In this document: positions 34,288 through 44,170 of the stretch, piece by piece | Layout of the letters: each line of letters starts with the position of its first letter | Position numbering within the stretch: the first letter of the stretch is position 1 | Assembly: GCA_036250195.1 (NCBI GenBank) | Contig: JAVHZZ010000002.1 | Span: 367,910,624-367,974,623 of the forward strand | Direction: 5' to 3' | From: Mixophyes australis | Lineage: Eukaryota > Chordata > Amphibia > Anura > Limnodynastidae | DNA: 64,000 bases | Notes under the pieces: model-generated | The model's database searches: none | Told to the model about the DNA's origin: nothing | Seen by the model: only the letters and a program-made list of their open reading frames with translations | Translations under genes and position numbers: made by a program

Positions 34288-34855
34288 TGACATAGAGCAA
34301 CTTATTTTACAGCAAAAAGTTTAGGCCAACTTCACCACTTAATAATCAGTGGAGTCGCAGGGGGTGTTTAACCCCTTTATGGCCAGACCATAAAGAGTGT
34401 GGCAGGGCACGTGTTAGGCAGCATTTTTAAGTTTTATCGGGGTATAGTAGGTTGAAGTTGGAACTGAGTATACAGTTAAAAGAGTCTGCTTGTTTCTGAG
34501 ATAGAGGAGAGGACACAGCTTGGCAGGGGACAGTTTCCAGTAATAATAATATCGCTTTGTTACAGAATATGTGTCATCATATTGGTTACATAACGTTTAT
34601 AATGAATGCTGTGAATATTACTGATCTGATGCCCACCATAAACTGGGATACAGCACAGAGCCGGAAATAGTGGCTGTGACTACAGCTGAGTGCCAGCTCC
34701 TGTGTCAAGAGGGATCAGGACCCCCATGGAAGCACACATACATGCAGTAATCAGGCTTCAATAAAGTCTGATAGGAAGCATGTCTACAGCGAATGGTCAG
34801 CAAGCAGTCTATATACGTTTTATTTACACAGAAGGCGGCATGACTGGGAGATTTA

Positions 34856-35294
34856 GGACCTCATTTAGAGTCGAACGCAAAGCCCGTTTTCGGCGCATCC
34901 AGCAAAAAACCACTACCACGCATGTGCAAAAAGCACCAAATCCGCCTGCATCTTAGACGCAATTAACACTTGCGACAGCTTGCGACTCACTACGAGAGAA
35001 TGGGAGGAACACGGATTTGTGAAGGCGTGACCATGTAAATACATCCTAGGCGCAGTGAGGCGCAGACGCAACACGCCTCAAAACATTGCTAAACCTGTGC
35101 GGCAGGGATTAGGTGGCGCAAGCGTTAGCTAGCTGCAGGAACTGCTCGCAGCTCAGTTGGGTATTAAGAGGGGGATGTAAGTGGGGTTGCTTGCCACTCG
35201 TAATACCCTCGTAATACCCTACCAAGCTGCGGCACACTCCCACTTCTACACTTCTTAAGCGGACTTTAAGGACCTCATTTAGAGTTGGACGCAA
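34856..35294. repeat. Element bounded by direct repeats AGGACCTCATTTAGAG
   Basis: Positions 34856-34881 and 35269-35294 read AGGACCTCATTTAGAGTYGR then ACGCAAA in the same orientation, about 413 bp apart. The interior is rich in CGCA (GACGCAA, GGCGCAG). It may be two partial copies of one MITE or a small element with direct ends. Confidence 0.5.
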
Positions 35295-35346
35295 AATTCA
35301 AAATACAAATGTATTAATTAATGTAATTTTATCGCTCTGCTCTTAC

Positions 35347-35403
35347 CCACATCCGGCTCATGTCCATTAGCTCATTTTTATAACGTAGAGAGTCCTTCAA
35401 AAC
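35347..35403 (-). CDS. HIP1: HIP1 exon: ANTH domain
   Basis: The exon is 57 nt, in phase 0 at both ends, and encodes VLKDSLRYKNELMDMSRMW. It follows the acceptor TTGTTAG and precedes the donor GTAAGA. It matches the human HIP1 segment directly after GHPN with only conservative changes. Confidence 0.94.
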
Positions 35404-36164
35404 CTAACAACAAAGGATATACAGGCATATGAGAAACACACCACAGGAGTGAATCACTGAGCTTACCTAATATCATCATCATCATCACCATCTATTTATA
35501 TAGCGCCACTAATTCCGCAGCGCTGTACAGAGAACTCACTCACATCAGTCCCTGCCCCATTGGAGCTTACAGTCTAAATTCCCTAACATACACACACAGA
35601 TAGAGAGAGAGTAAGGTCAATTTAACAGTAGCCAATTAATCTACTAGTATGTTTTTGGAGTGTGGGAGAAAACCGGAGCACCCGGAGGAAACCCACGCAA
35701 ACACGGGGAGAACATACAATCTCCACATAGATAAGGCCATGGTCGGGAATTAAACTCTGCCAAATACCTAATACCAATTTGACTTTAATATGTTATGAGC
35801 TGTCACTAACTAAAACTACTCTATGCTTCATACATGTACAGGGACATTGTAAGAGGCATTGATTTGCTTTTGGATTTTATTTGCTCAAAAGAAAAAAATA
35901 TATAATTACAAATATCTACACCTCTGTCTCTCCATCTCTTTTCTGTTTGTTTAAATGAAGATTTTCTGTTCTGCCAGAGGTTAACTCACAAAGCTAAACA
36001 TGCCAGCAGAAGTCATTACTGATGACACAGTCAAATGTTTGATTTTAGTACACAATTCAGTTCTGCAAATATCAATGTTATGTACAAATAGGCAATCTGA
36101 GATATGTCAACTTGCAGAGTGACCGGGTGGCAGCTAGTGTATTTATTTGGGTAGGTGTACTCAC
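35404..36164 (-). other. HIP1 intron with truncated SINE
   Basis: This 761-bp GT-AG intron contains a minus-strand SINE (35473-35756). The rest is AT-rich and shows no recognisable element. Confidence 0.8.
35473..35756 (-). mobile_element. SINE, head-truncated
   Basis: This is a minus-strand copy of the tRNA-headed SINE: a CATCATCATC tail, TAGCGCCACTAATTCCGCAG, CCCCATTGGAGCTTACAGTC, then the GTTTGCGTGGG and GACCATGGCC blocks. It stops after GGGAATT, so the A-box end is missing. Confidence 0.87.
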
Positions 36165-36307
36165 ATTGGGGTGTCCATCTCGCAAGAGCTTGTGAAACAC
36201 ATGGCAGAATTTCCAGCACAGAACTGCATTGCTTGACAGAGGCAGCCGATTGACAGCCACCCAGAAAGTCTGTGCCCCCTTCTCATGGTGCGTGCCCAAG
36301 ATGCAAG
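36165..36307 (-). CDS. HIP1: HIP1 exon: ANTH domain core
   Basis: The exon is 143 nt (2 + 47 codons). It begins CT, completing Thr, then encodes CILGTHHEKGAQTFW and ends FHKLLRDGHPN before the donor GTGAGT. Most residues agree with vertebrate HIP1, including the WKFCHVFHKLLRDGHPN helix of the ANTH domain. The acceptor is AC (see the U12-type intron entry). Position 16 after the start reads A where human HIP1 has V in WSVVNRLP, so this helix is not fully identical. Confidence 0.95.
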
Positions 36308-36661
36308 GTGGAGGTAAATTAAGGACGCAACACTTCAGAGAATAAAACTGCATTGGAAAATTCTTACAATCACAATTACTATTACAATTCAGTTAAATAT
36401 GTTGCCAATATATGTTCCAATACTATACACAAACATAAAAAAATAAATAAATAATAAATAATAAATAATAAATAAATAAAAATAATAATAGAAAATTGTG
36501 CAAGAAAACTGGTTTGGAGAATCATTTCCCAAACAGGTTTCTAATTTGATTAAGTGTGAAATGATATATATAATAAGTATATGGGTATCCATCGCTTAGT
36601 CTATTACACAGCGCTGCATAGATCAGAGAGTGGAGAAGACTATTGGTCTTTAAATCACTAA

Positions 36662-36972
36662 GGGCCTGATTCATTAAGGATCTTAACTTGAGAAACTTCT
36701 TATTTCAGTCTCCTGGACAAAACCATGTTACAATGCAAGGGGTGCAAATTAGTATTCTGTTTTGCACATAAGTTAAATACTGACTGTTTTTTCATGTAGC
36801 ACACAAATACTTGATAGCTTATTTGTACACTGAAATGAAAAGTTGATATTTGTGTGCTACATGAAAAAATAGACAATATTTAACTTCTGTGCAAAACAGA
36901 AAACTAATTTGCACCCCTTGCATTGTAACATGGTTTTGTCCAGGAGACTGAAATAAGAAGTTTCTTAAGTTA
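36662..36972. mobile_element. Family A element, right end lost
   Basis: The left end is GGGCCTGATTCATTAAGG, with the same body as the 333-bp copies. The sequence leaves the family after TTTCTTAAGTTA, so about 23 bp including the right TIR is missing. It lies inside the U12-type intron of HIP1. Confidence 0.85.
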
Positions 36973-37002
36973 CTGTCGGTACTCAGTAATTAATTTATTT
37001 AT

Positions 37003-37203
37003 TAACAGTTATTTATATGGCATTTACATATTACAAAGCACTTAATAGGAATATTTTAATCATTCCCATCAGTCTCTGCCCCTACAATCTATATTCCCTA
37101 CCACATGACACACACACTAGGGTTAATTTCATAGGAGGCCAATTAAACTTCCAGTATATTTTTGGAGTAATGGTGTGAGCTTCCAGACAGTCCCGGAGGC
37201 AAA
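37003..37203 (-). mobile_element. Old, diverged SINE copy
   Basis: Weaker matches to the SINE are seen in order: TTTATATGGC, CATCAGTCTCTGCCCC, a CACACACA stretch, GGCCAATTAAACTTCCAGTA, and TTTTTGGAGT. It appears older than the other copies. Confidence 0.6.
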
Positions 37204-37350
37204 AAGTGACCAATGACAATGCAGACTTAATAGTGATTGTTTCATGACTGTGCTGAAGTCCATTGAATTTGCATTCACTTCCCAGTGTACACGCACAGGA
37301 CAATGCATCATAGGCGGCTATACAACTGTTCATGACCACATATCCTAAAC

Positions 37351-37498
37351 CAGTGATGGCTAACCTGTGACACTCCAGGTGTTGTGAAACTACAAGCCCC
37401 AGCATGCTTTGCCAGCTCTCAGCTAGTTATCTACTGGCAAAGCATGCTGGGACTTGTAATTTCACAACACCTGGCGTATCACAGGTTAGCCATCACTG
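37351..37498. mobile_element. hAT-like fold-back element (family C)
   Basis: The ends are CAGTGATGGCTAACCTGTG and CACAGGTTAGCCATCACTG. The target duplication TCCTAAAC/TCCTAAAT lies at 37343-37350 and 37499-37506. The inner CCCAGCATGCTTTGCCAG and its inverse form a stem. It is 148 bp. Confidence 0.88.
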
Positions 37499-38383
37499 TC
37501 CTAAATGATGCAATTGCCACAGTGGATGACACATATTCCAGAAGGAACAATTCTAATAGAACAGTTAGTGACCGGGGTCAGAGTTCACAGGATACACTGT
37601 TTACCCTACATTCCATGTATTACAGATAATATATACATAAACAAGCACAAACACAACAAAAATGCAAGTGGACAGGAATACCGACCTTGGTGCTTCCTTT
37701 AGGAAGACCTCTGAGTACAGAGAAAGGGGAACAGGCCATGCAAAAACAGTACAGAGGAAATAGAATAGATTGAACATTTTGTCAAATAAATGAATTATTC
37801 AATCTGCTGAGTCCTGTGGCAGCCTAAACCAGCAAGCTTTAACTATACTAAAAGATCAATAACTTAAAACGCATGCTGCTTTATATGACAGAAACAAAAT
37901 TGTATTCAAACCCATAACTTGACAGATTATCGGCGTGATACCCGTCTTTCTGCTAGTTCTATTAAGGTATGGAAAATTTTACATATAAGGAGTGGATGTT
38001 AAGTCTTTTCATATTTAAACTACTTGTATTTGAGGTTTAGTGGCATTATAATGTGAAGAGGTGGTCATATCTCTGACTGCACAGCCAGGATCAGCCTTCT
38101 GTTCTGTTCTTTTAAAGTTGCGTGTTTTATGAATAAGTAAAATATTAATTCTATTTCTAAGAATAGCCTGACAGGCTGCCAGCTCTGCCCTGTGGGGACA
38201 GAAATCTTAATGTGCTACACCATTTGGTATTCCTTTACCACCCCCGCCTTAAACATATAGCACTGTGACAATGCCACATTGCCTGCTGTAAAACCCCATT
38301 CAGCGGCAATTGCCATCCCTTCCTCCCACACACTCTCAGAGAACACATTTAGCATCTCCTGCTTGTATCTTTTCAAAGGATAT

Positions 38384-38447
38384 TTCTTGCATGTTTTTCT
38401 TTCACAGCTGCTTCTTGAGTGTTGATAGCTTTGTTTATACTCACAGT
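38384..38447 (-). CDS. HIP1: HIP1 exon (1st seen): ANTH phosphoinositide-binding motif
   Basis: This 64-nt exon starts in phase 0 after an acceptor TTTCTCTTTCAG and encodes TVSIN followed by KAINTQEAAVKEKH and AR. The motif fits the ANTH-domain lipid-binding consensus (K/G)A(T/I)x6(P/L/V)KxK(H/Y), which in CALM/AP180-type proteins contacts the phosphoinositide head group. The last base is the first base of a Thr codon (A|CT) completed by the next exon. The donor is ATATCCTTT, not GT, and belongs to a U12-type intron. In human HIP1 the exon before this one carries the start codon; I could not identify it upstream. Confidence 0.95.
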
Positions 38448-38946
38448 CTGAAAGAGAAAACATAGGAACAGGGTGAGAGACGGCTTAGAACACAATAGAG
38501 CACAAACCAGTAATGGTAACATTCAGCAAGTGCAGCTGTTTGTCAACTGCCACAACGCTGGATGGCTGAGCACCATGTGAGATTTATTGGAATAAAAGGT
38601 GGAAAGTCATCATGACCCAGGTTCTCTCCGGAGTGGCCCAGTGACTGTGTTTTTCAAACATATATAATAAACAATGAAAAAGATTTCATACTCTTTGCTG
38701 CCTATAAGGGAGAATTAAGGATATGGCCTAAGGTAACAGAGGGCAGAAGGGCAGTAAATGATAAGCAATGTGCAGCCAATGTATGTTAGTTAATTGGTTA
38801 TGTGCAGAAACATGTCATAGAACATTTGGCGTTTGTCCAATTTTTTTTATATAACAACAGCGGAGCAGCCCCCAGGTTTTTGGCTCGCTGAAGTAGGCAC
38901 GTTAGTATTTCATAGGTGGCAGTGCAACCTTAAGTATATATGGCCA

Positions 38947-39253
38947 CCACAATACTTGACTGATATGAGCAATATATTACCCACAATACTTGACTGATGA
39001 GCAATATGTTACCCACAATACTTCACTGATATGAGCAATATATTACCCACAATACTTCACTGATATGAACAATATATTACCCACGATACTTCACTGATAT
39101 GAGCAATATGTTACCCACAATACTTCACTGACATGAGCAATATATTACCCACAATACTTCACTGATATGAGCAATATGTTACCCACAATACTTCACTGAT
39201 ATGAGCAATATATTACCCACAATACTTCACTGATATGAGCAATATATTACCCT
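38947..39253. repeat. Minisatellite, 9 copies of a ~34-bp unit
   Basis: The unit core is ACCCACAATACTTCACTGAT then ATGAGCAATATATT. Nine tandem copies have few substitutions; the second lacks 3 bp. The copies directly abut one another without unique spacers. Confidence 0.93.
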
Positions 39254-39276
39254 ATTCCCATACACGTTATAGTCAT

Positions 39277-39410
39277 ATCAGAGGCGGATCTAGTGAGCTG
39301 TGGGTCCAGGTACAAGGACGTATGGAGGAGGGAACTGGGGCCCACAGCTCACTAGTTCCCTGTGTAGCGGGCCCCATTATCTAAATGGGCCCCGGTACGC
39401 CGCTCCTACT
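39277..39410. repeat. GC-rich repeat with inverted segments
   Basis: It contains AGTGAGCTGTGGGTCC and, inverted, GGGCCCACAGCTCACTAG, then GGGCCCCATTATCTAAATGG. It is probably a small transposon-derived repeat. The boundaries are uncertain. Confidence 0.45.
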
Positions 39411-40061
39411 GCACCAATGGTAGTTCCCCCACTGAGTCATATGCCCTGTGTAACAGCAGTACAAAAGTAACATCATCTTCATTTTCACTACTGGGGGATG
39501 ATAGCAAATTAAATAAATTCTGTCATATAAACTGCATCACATGTGATGATTTCAATAGTTAGCATAAATCACGATGTCTCTGTTTCTATATGTGCTGCTC
39601 GTAACAGGGTGACAATGGTCTACTTTTGCTTTTCTCACTTATTTTGCTATTGCAATAACCTAGTTAGTTAACTCAAATTATTCATTTTGCCCAGGTTAGA
39701 AATTGCATTTGAAAAATAATATGGAAAAGCAGCAGAAGACAATGTTTTCAGCAATGTTAGATTTATGTTACATTACTATAATAAGTCTTCTGCTTTCCAT
39801 CATTCAAATGGTCAAAGACTGCATGTAACCTACATAGAAAGCCATGGCTGCAATAGTGGTCACAGAGCCACTGTCAAAAACAATGTCCCCTTTTTGACAG
39901 TAAATAATTGGTCCAAGGATATAATATGATGATAATACTATATTATGCACTACTGATGTAGTTGATGCACCTTTAAACAACTGTAATGTTTCACGGTTTG
40001 CACCTATTGTTGGTAATTACAGTTCAGCATCTGCTGGATTACCATGTGTTTTCGTTCCTTT

Positions 40062-40408
40062 CATCATCATCATCACCATTTATTTATATAGCGCCACTGA
40101 TTCCGCAGCGCTGTACAGAGAACTCATTCACATCAGTCCCTGCCCCATTGAAGCTTACAGTCTAAATTCCCTAACACACACACACAGACAGAGAGAGAGG
40201 GAGAGACTAGATTTAATTTTGATAGCAGGCAATTAACCTACTAGTATGTTTTTGGAGTGTGGTAGGAAACCGGAGCACCCGGAAGAAACCCACACAAACA
40301 TGAGGAGAACATAGAAACTCCACACAGATAAGGCCATGGTCGGGAATTGAACTCATGACCTCAGTTCTGTGAGGAAGAAGTGCTAACCACCTAGCTACCG
40401 TGCTGCCC
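40062..40408 (-). mobile_element. tRNA-headed SINE, full length
   Basis: All parts are present on the minus strand: a head with CTAACCACCTAGCTACCGTG (plus-strand reading), GTCGGGAATTGAACTCATGA over the B-box region, the GTTTCCT block, the CA/GA microsatellite, and the tail CATTTATTTATATAGCGCCA with CATCAT repeats. Confidence 0.9.
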
Positions 40409-40669
40409 ATACCAAGTTCTCAAAAAAGTGGGACTAAAATAATGTGATATACTGTAAAGGAGAGAGACTAGTCCACTATTTAATTTACTTAAAATTATGA
40501 GTATTTGGCAGTCTACCAGAATAGGCGTATGGTGGAATAAAATACCAACCTACTACCACATGAGAACCACTGCCTGCAGTATATTCAACTTTTATATTTT
40601 TCTACTAAAGTACTGCTTGATTTAGCCTCTTCTCTGTCCTAATAAATCAATACAATTATTGATTGTATT

Positions 40670-40752
40670 CACTGATGTGCATGAGTTCTCTGTACTGCTC
40701 TGCGGAATCAGTGGCGCTATATAAATAAATGGTGATGATGATGATGATGATC
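40670..40752 (+). mobile_element. SINE tail fragment
   Basis: Only the last ~75 bp are present: CACTGATGTGCATGAGTTCT, CTGCGGAATCAGTGGCGCTA, TATAAATAAATGG and GATGATGATG. Confidence 0.8.
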
Positions 40753-42344
40753 AATCAATACAATTAGGTGACTTTGTGTTTGACCTTATTCCTATTTGTG
40801 TCACTATAGTAGACTTGACGCTTTCATAACATTGCTTAAAGGGAGCTTGGAAATGCTTGTTGCTGTAAACACCACGCTCAGAAGGTACAACGGGCATCCC
40901 ATTGACAGTATAGACCCCCGCAGACAATGTCATCTTGGTCCCAAATCCATTTGCTTCCCAACAAAAATTGGCATATTTACATAAAATTCATTAAAGAAAC
41001 TGTCCCCTGCTACGAAACACTTGTTTTAACCTCCTTTAGATGTAATTCTTAGAGGAAAGCATTTACAGTAATTTGCCGCCTTTGGACAAGACACAGAGCT
41101 GCACAGTGGATACAATTATAGACAATGCACAGAGTACAGCAGCTCCGTGACCAATGGTATTAAATAGCTGTATGTGAGTGATATATAGGCTTTGGTGGGG
41201 TGCACAGAAGCAAGTCAGAAAAGTAAAGCATGCTATTTACGGAAATATTTAGCAGGGTAAACAAAATCCATCTACATTGTCACCACAAAGGTCAAACAGA
41301 CAAAGTAAGAATCTATTAACAAATCTAGTGAGCACTTTGACACAACAGTAGGACAAATATAAATGTACATATGTAATACTACACAGTGGGGGAGATCGGA
41401 TGATCTGACGTGGATCTAGATTAGATAAGAGTTCAACTCACTGCATATAAAGGTCATCTCAGTATCAGTTTTACAGCTGCTGAGTATCAAATGCCAAAAA
41501 AATCCCCTTAAAAGTGAATGTGAATACAGTACCATATGGACAATCAGTTCTCAGAGCTGCCATCTGACCATTTTCCATTATGTTCAGACGATTAGGTAGT
41601 AATCAGGTTTGTAAGACCTCACTGACTTGTGCATCATAGAGGTCGGGGCAGGAAAGCTTTTCACTGGTGTGTATTCTCTGTAGGACAGATTTCACATCTG
41701 ATATTGCTTTCAAGCAGCACAAAATCAATAGCAGCTAATATTTCAATTCCATGAAATGAGCACATCAAGTGGATTACCCAACACAGCCAATGGTGACAGG
41801 GCTGTGAGGTCTAATACACTGCTACTATCTGTCTCAATGAGATGCATTTAACACTTTAGGACATAACTGATTAGCAGCTACTTGGAGTCATATACAAATA
41901 GAGACGTTCAAATTTGTTTCATAGTGGTTGGGGAACCGATATGCCGAATTGGATCTGAAGATTTAAAATTTGCAATAATGGCTAAATTGTTTGGTATTTT
42001 TAACTGCGAACGTGAACTTCAAATTTGAACACATGTTAGCTGTTCACATTAAATAAGAGTTAAAAATATTATAAAATGTAGTAATTTGAGCTCGAGCATA
42101 ACAGATTTTATAGTTTACTTAAACATCTTGTGCAGAGCTGTGAATGCAAACTGTGAATTCGGACATGGCAGTTATACCCAATCATACTGGCCCAAAATTC
42201 ACGATCGTACAGTGAACAAATTTAGTGCCCTTGAACCAGTTCCAAGCTGTTCAGAAAATTTGAGCATCTCTGTAAGTGCAGTACAGGATAGAACTTCTGA
42301 GGATGTCCTCAATAATACACCAAGTTTATACAAATAAAACACTC

Positions 42345-42477
42345 AATCTATTTAATTTGCTAAACTGCAAAACATTGTCTATAGCAACTAATCAAGCTCT
42401 AACTTCCATTTATTTAGTACATTCTACAAAATGACAGCTAGAATCCGAATCTCCACTTTTTCAAACCCGCTGTCAAT
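42345..42477. mobile_element. Partial family B element
   Basis: It contains TTTGCTAAACTGCAAAACAT, TCTATAGCAACTAATCAAGC, TACATTCTACAAAATGACAG and CTCCACTTTTTCAAACCCGC in family B order. The termini are worn. Confidence 0.65.
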
Positions 42478-42534
42478 CAATTCAGACATCACTTCAAGTC
42501 CAACAGAGCAATGCACTACCATTTTCATACAATG

Positions 42535-42536
<2 letters not shown>

Positions 42537-42586
<50 letters not shown>
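42537..42586. repeat. (TA)n microsatellite
   Basis: A pure TA dinucleotide run of about 50 bp. Confidence 0.95.
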
Positions 42587-42589
<3 letters not shown>

Positions 42590-42749
42590 ACAGGTAATTC
42601 AGGAACTGTGTTACAAATATGGTATAGCAATAACCTTTGTGTAGCTGAGGTAGGGGTAAAGTAATTTTCCATATACACTCACCCACTAACTAACTGAATG
42701 TAATTCTGTTGGTTTCAAAATTTTTCTTATAATATTCAAAAATCTTATC

Positions 42750-43524
42750 CACGTTTTCTCCTGTGCTGCCCCCCACCACTGGAAGGATCCCCCTTGTTCT
42801 ATCAGACTATCCCATAGCCTGTATATCTTCAAATGGTCATTGAAACCCCGCTTGTTTAGAATAGCCTACCAGTCCTCCACTTAACCATTTCACCATGTAG
42901 TATACCTCATCCTTTTTCATCCTCCATCTAACCCACTCTTGCTTCTTGCCCTCAGATCCCCTTACACTAGCACACCCCCATGTGTCAACCGTTTGTCTGT
43001 CCCCTTTCCCTTTAGATCAAGCCTGGCCAACCCGTGGCTCTCCAGATGTTGTGAAACTACAAGCCCCAGCATGCTTTGCCAGCGGAGAGCTGACAGGGCA
43101 TTCTGGGACTTGTAGTTTCACAATGACTTGTAGAGCCACAGGTTGGCCAGACCGGCTTTAGATTGTAAGCTCCAATGAGCAGGACCCTCTTCCCTCCTCT
43201 CGTTACCTATAACGTTTGATCACCAGCTACACTGCGCACCTCCTTGTTGGGCTCTCTGTCCATTGACTCCACTACTCCATTGTCTTTGCACCTCTTTCAG
43301 TGGACCTAAACCTCTAATTGCACCCATGCTAATAGGCACAGGTTTCAGCCTGCACTGAATATACTCCTTGCGCCCCAGTAGCTGTGCTGAGAGTTGTAGT
43401 GTTATTTGTTTACTGTATTGTACTGTTATACCATGTACTGTCTTGTTGTGTGCCCTCTGTACGGCGTGCAGACCTCATGTGGCGCCCTATAAATAAAGAT
43501 TATTAATAATAATAATAATAATAA
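42750..43524 (+). mobile_element. L2-type LINE 3' end, interrupted by hAT-like element
   Basis: It begins with degenerate ORF2 end sequence (CTTGTTTAGAATAGCCTACC). The 3' UTR has TTTAGATTGTAAGCTCCAAT, GAGCAGGACCCTCTTCC, CTGTACGGCGTGCAGACCTC, GTGGCGCCCTATAAATAAAG and an AATAAT tail. The 138-bp element at 43018-43155 interrupts it. Confidence 0.75.
43018..43155. mobile_element. hAT-like fold-back element (family C) inside LINE
   Basis: The left end is CAAGCCTGGCCAACCCGTGG and the right end CCACAGGTTGGCCAGACCGG. A perfect 8-bp target duplication, CTTTAGAT, lies at 43010-43017 and 43156-43163. Removing the insert restores the LINE motif CTTTAGATTGTAAGCTCC. Confidence 0.9.
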
Positions 43525-43544
43525 TATAAATTATATATCTTTAT

Positions 43545-44170
43545 CGGGATGCATTTTGCTAGTTCACTTCTACTGGAAAGCGCATTTCATGGTGCACTTC
43601 GACCAATGTAATAAAGAAGCCTCATAAATACAAAGTGACATGTGATAAAGACAGTTCTGATTTTCCCTTCCTCTCATGATTACTTTAAGACATAGTGTGG
43701 GAAAGTGCGTAATTTACCCCGGTCCAATAACCAGAACAGGACTTGTCCAGTAGGGAAAGGTACAGACAGGGTTGTGGATCCTGCTGTTACCTTAAGGAAG
43801 GATTTTACTCACAGGTGCGGGACATGGGTGTGATTACTGTAGTGTGTTTGTTGAGAATAAAAGGATTGTGGGATCTGGTGGGCGGGGCTTCCGACGGTGA
43901 ATAGCATCCGGATGATAGCTAGGGCTGGTGGGTTTAATTTAGGGTTAGGAAGCCGTGGAACATTTAATGTTTGTGTGACGGTGTTGTTGTGACAGAATAA
44001 AACAGCAACTGCTTAAGAAGAGTAAGGAGTCACTCATTTGGTAATTCTTACAATAGCTAAACCAAGAAGTATTTTAAGAGAAACACAGAAAAGTTTAAAT
44101 TTATGAAAGGAATTAAAGTGGAAACTGAATGGACTTTGAAGTAACGATTTTACGCATTTTACGGAGCATC
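43545..44170. repeat. Interspersed repeat of unknown family, split by a solo LTR
   Basis: Positions 43545-43695 plus 44053-44170 resemble 60290-60500: GCACTTCGACCAATGTAATA against GCACTTTGACCAATGTAAAA, and AAACCAAGAAGTATTTTAAG against TAGACCAAGGAGTGTTTTAG. The 60-kb copy has no LTR at this place. Confidence 0.65.
43696..44052. mobile_element. Solo LTR (357 bp) with target duplication ATAG
   Basis: It starts TGTGGGAAAGTGC and ends GGTAATTCTTACA (TGT...ACA inverted ends). ATAG lies on both sides (43692-43695 and 44053-44056). It contains an AATAAA signal in CAGAATAAAACAGC near the 3' part. It is probably a Gypsy-type LTR left after recombination. No internal region is present. Confidence 0.8.

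Larger units (their letters stand above)
33578..35346 (-). other. HIP1 intron with GC-rich repeats
   Basis: The intron is 1769 bp. It holds a GC-rich repeat (34022-34287) with an 18-bp perfect hairpin, and an element bounded by direct copies of AGGACCTCATTTAGAG (34856-35294). The rest is unassigned. Confidence 0.65.
36308..38383 (-). other. HIP1: U12-type AT-AC intron of HIP1
   Basis: The intron is 2076 bp. Its 5' end (38383 downward) reads ATATCCTTTG, the canonical AT-AC minor-spliceosome donor. Its 3' end is AC (bases 36308-36309 read as GT on the plus strand). A near-perfect U12 branch-site sequence, TCCTTAAT, lies at 36318-36325, with its branch A 11 nt from the exon. No AG acceptor gives the conserved Thr-Cys-Ile-Leu-Gly junction, whereas the AC acceptor does so exactly. 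The intron also holds a truncated copy of the 333-bp TIR family (36662-36972), an old SINE copy (37003-37203) and a hAT-like fold-back element (37351-37498). Confidence 0.92.
402..38447 (-). other. HIP1: HIP1 gene, internal portion (20 exons)
   Basis: HIP1 is an endocytic adaptor that links phosphoinositide-rich membrane, clathrin, AP-2 and actin. The sequence shows 20 exons on the minus strand, each bounded by splice signals and each matching HIP1 in order. Joined, they give 2010 nt (670 codons) in one open frame, with consistent phases at every junction. By comparison with human HIP1 as I remember it (about 1037 residues), this covers roughly residues 41 to 759. The span holds the ANTH domain, the clathrin/AP-2 linker and the coiled coil. 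The first ~40 residues and the C-terminal I/LWEQ actin-binding domain lie outside or were not found. HIP1R is excluded because it differs in the diagnostic ANTH segments. The gene is intact as far as seen, except for one coiled-coil exon I could not find. Confidence 0.95.

Noticed and set aside
36308..36353. Ordinary AG acceptor at GCAG or GAAG upstream of the GTHHEKG exon
   Set aside because: Those sites add residues (FYSLKCCVLNLPPP) absent from HIP1 and do not fit the phase of the upstream exon. The AC acceptor fits exactly.
402..38447. HIP1R instead of HIP1
   Set aside because: The ANTH segments (TAAGQCRLSPLIQVILDCSH, GAQTFWVAVNRLPLSSNAV) follow HIP1, and HIP1R differs at these places.
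38947..39253. CRISPR-like array
   Set aside because: The 34-bp units abut directly without unique spacers, and the setting is a vertebrate intron. It is a minisatellite.
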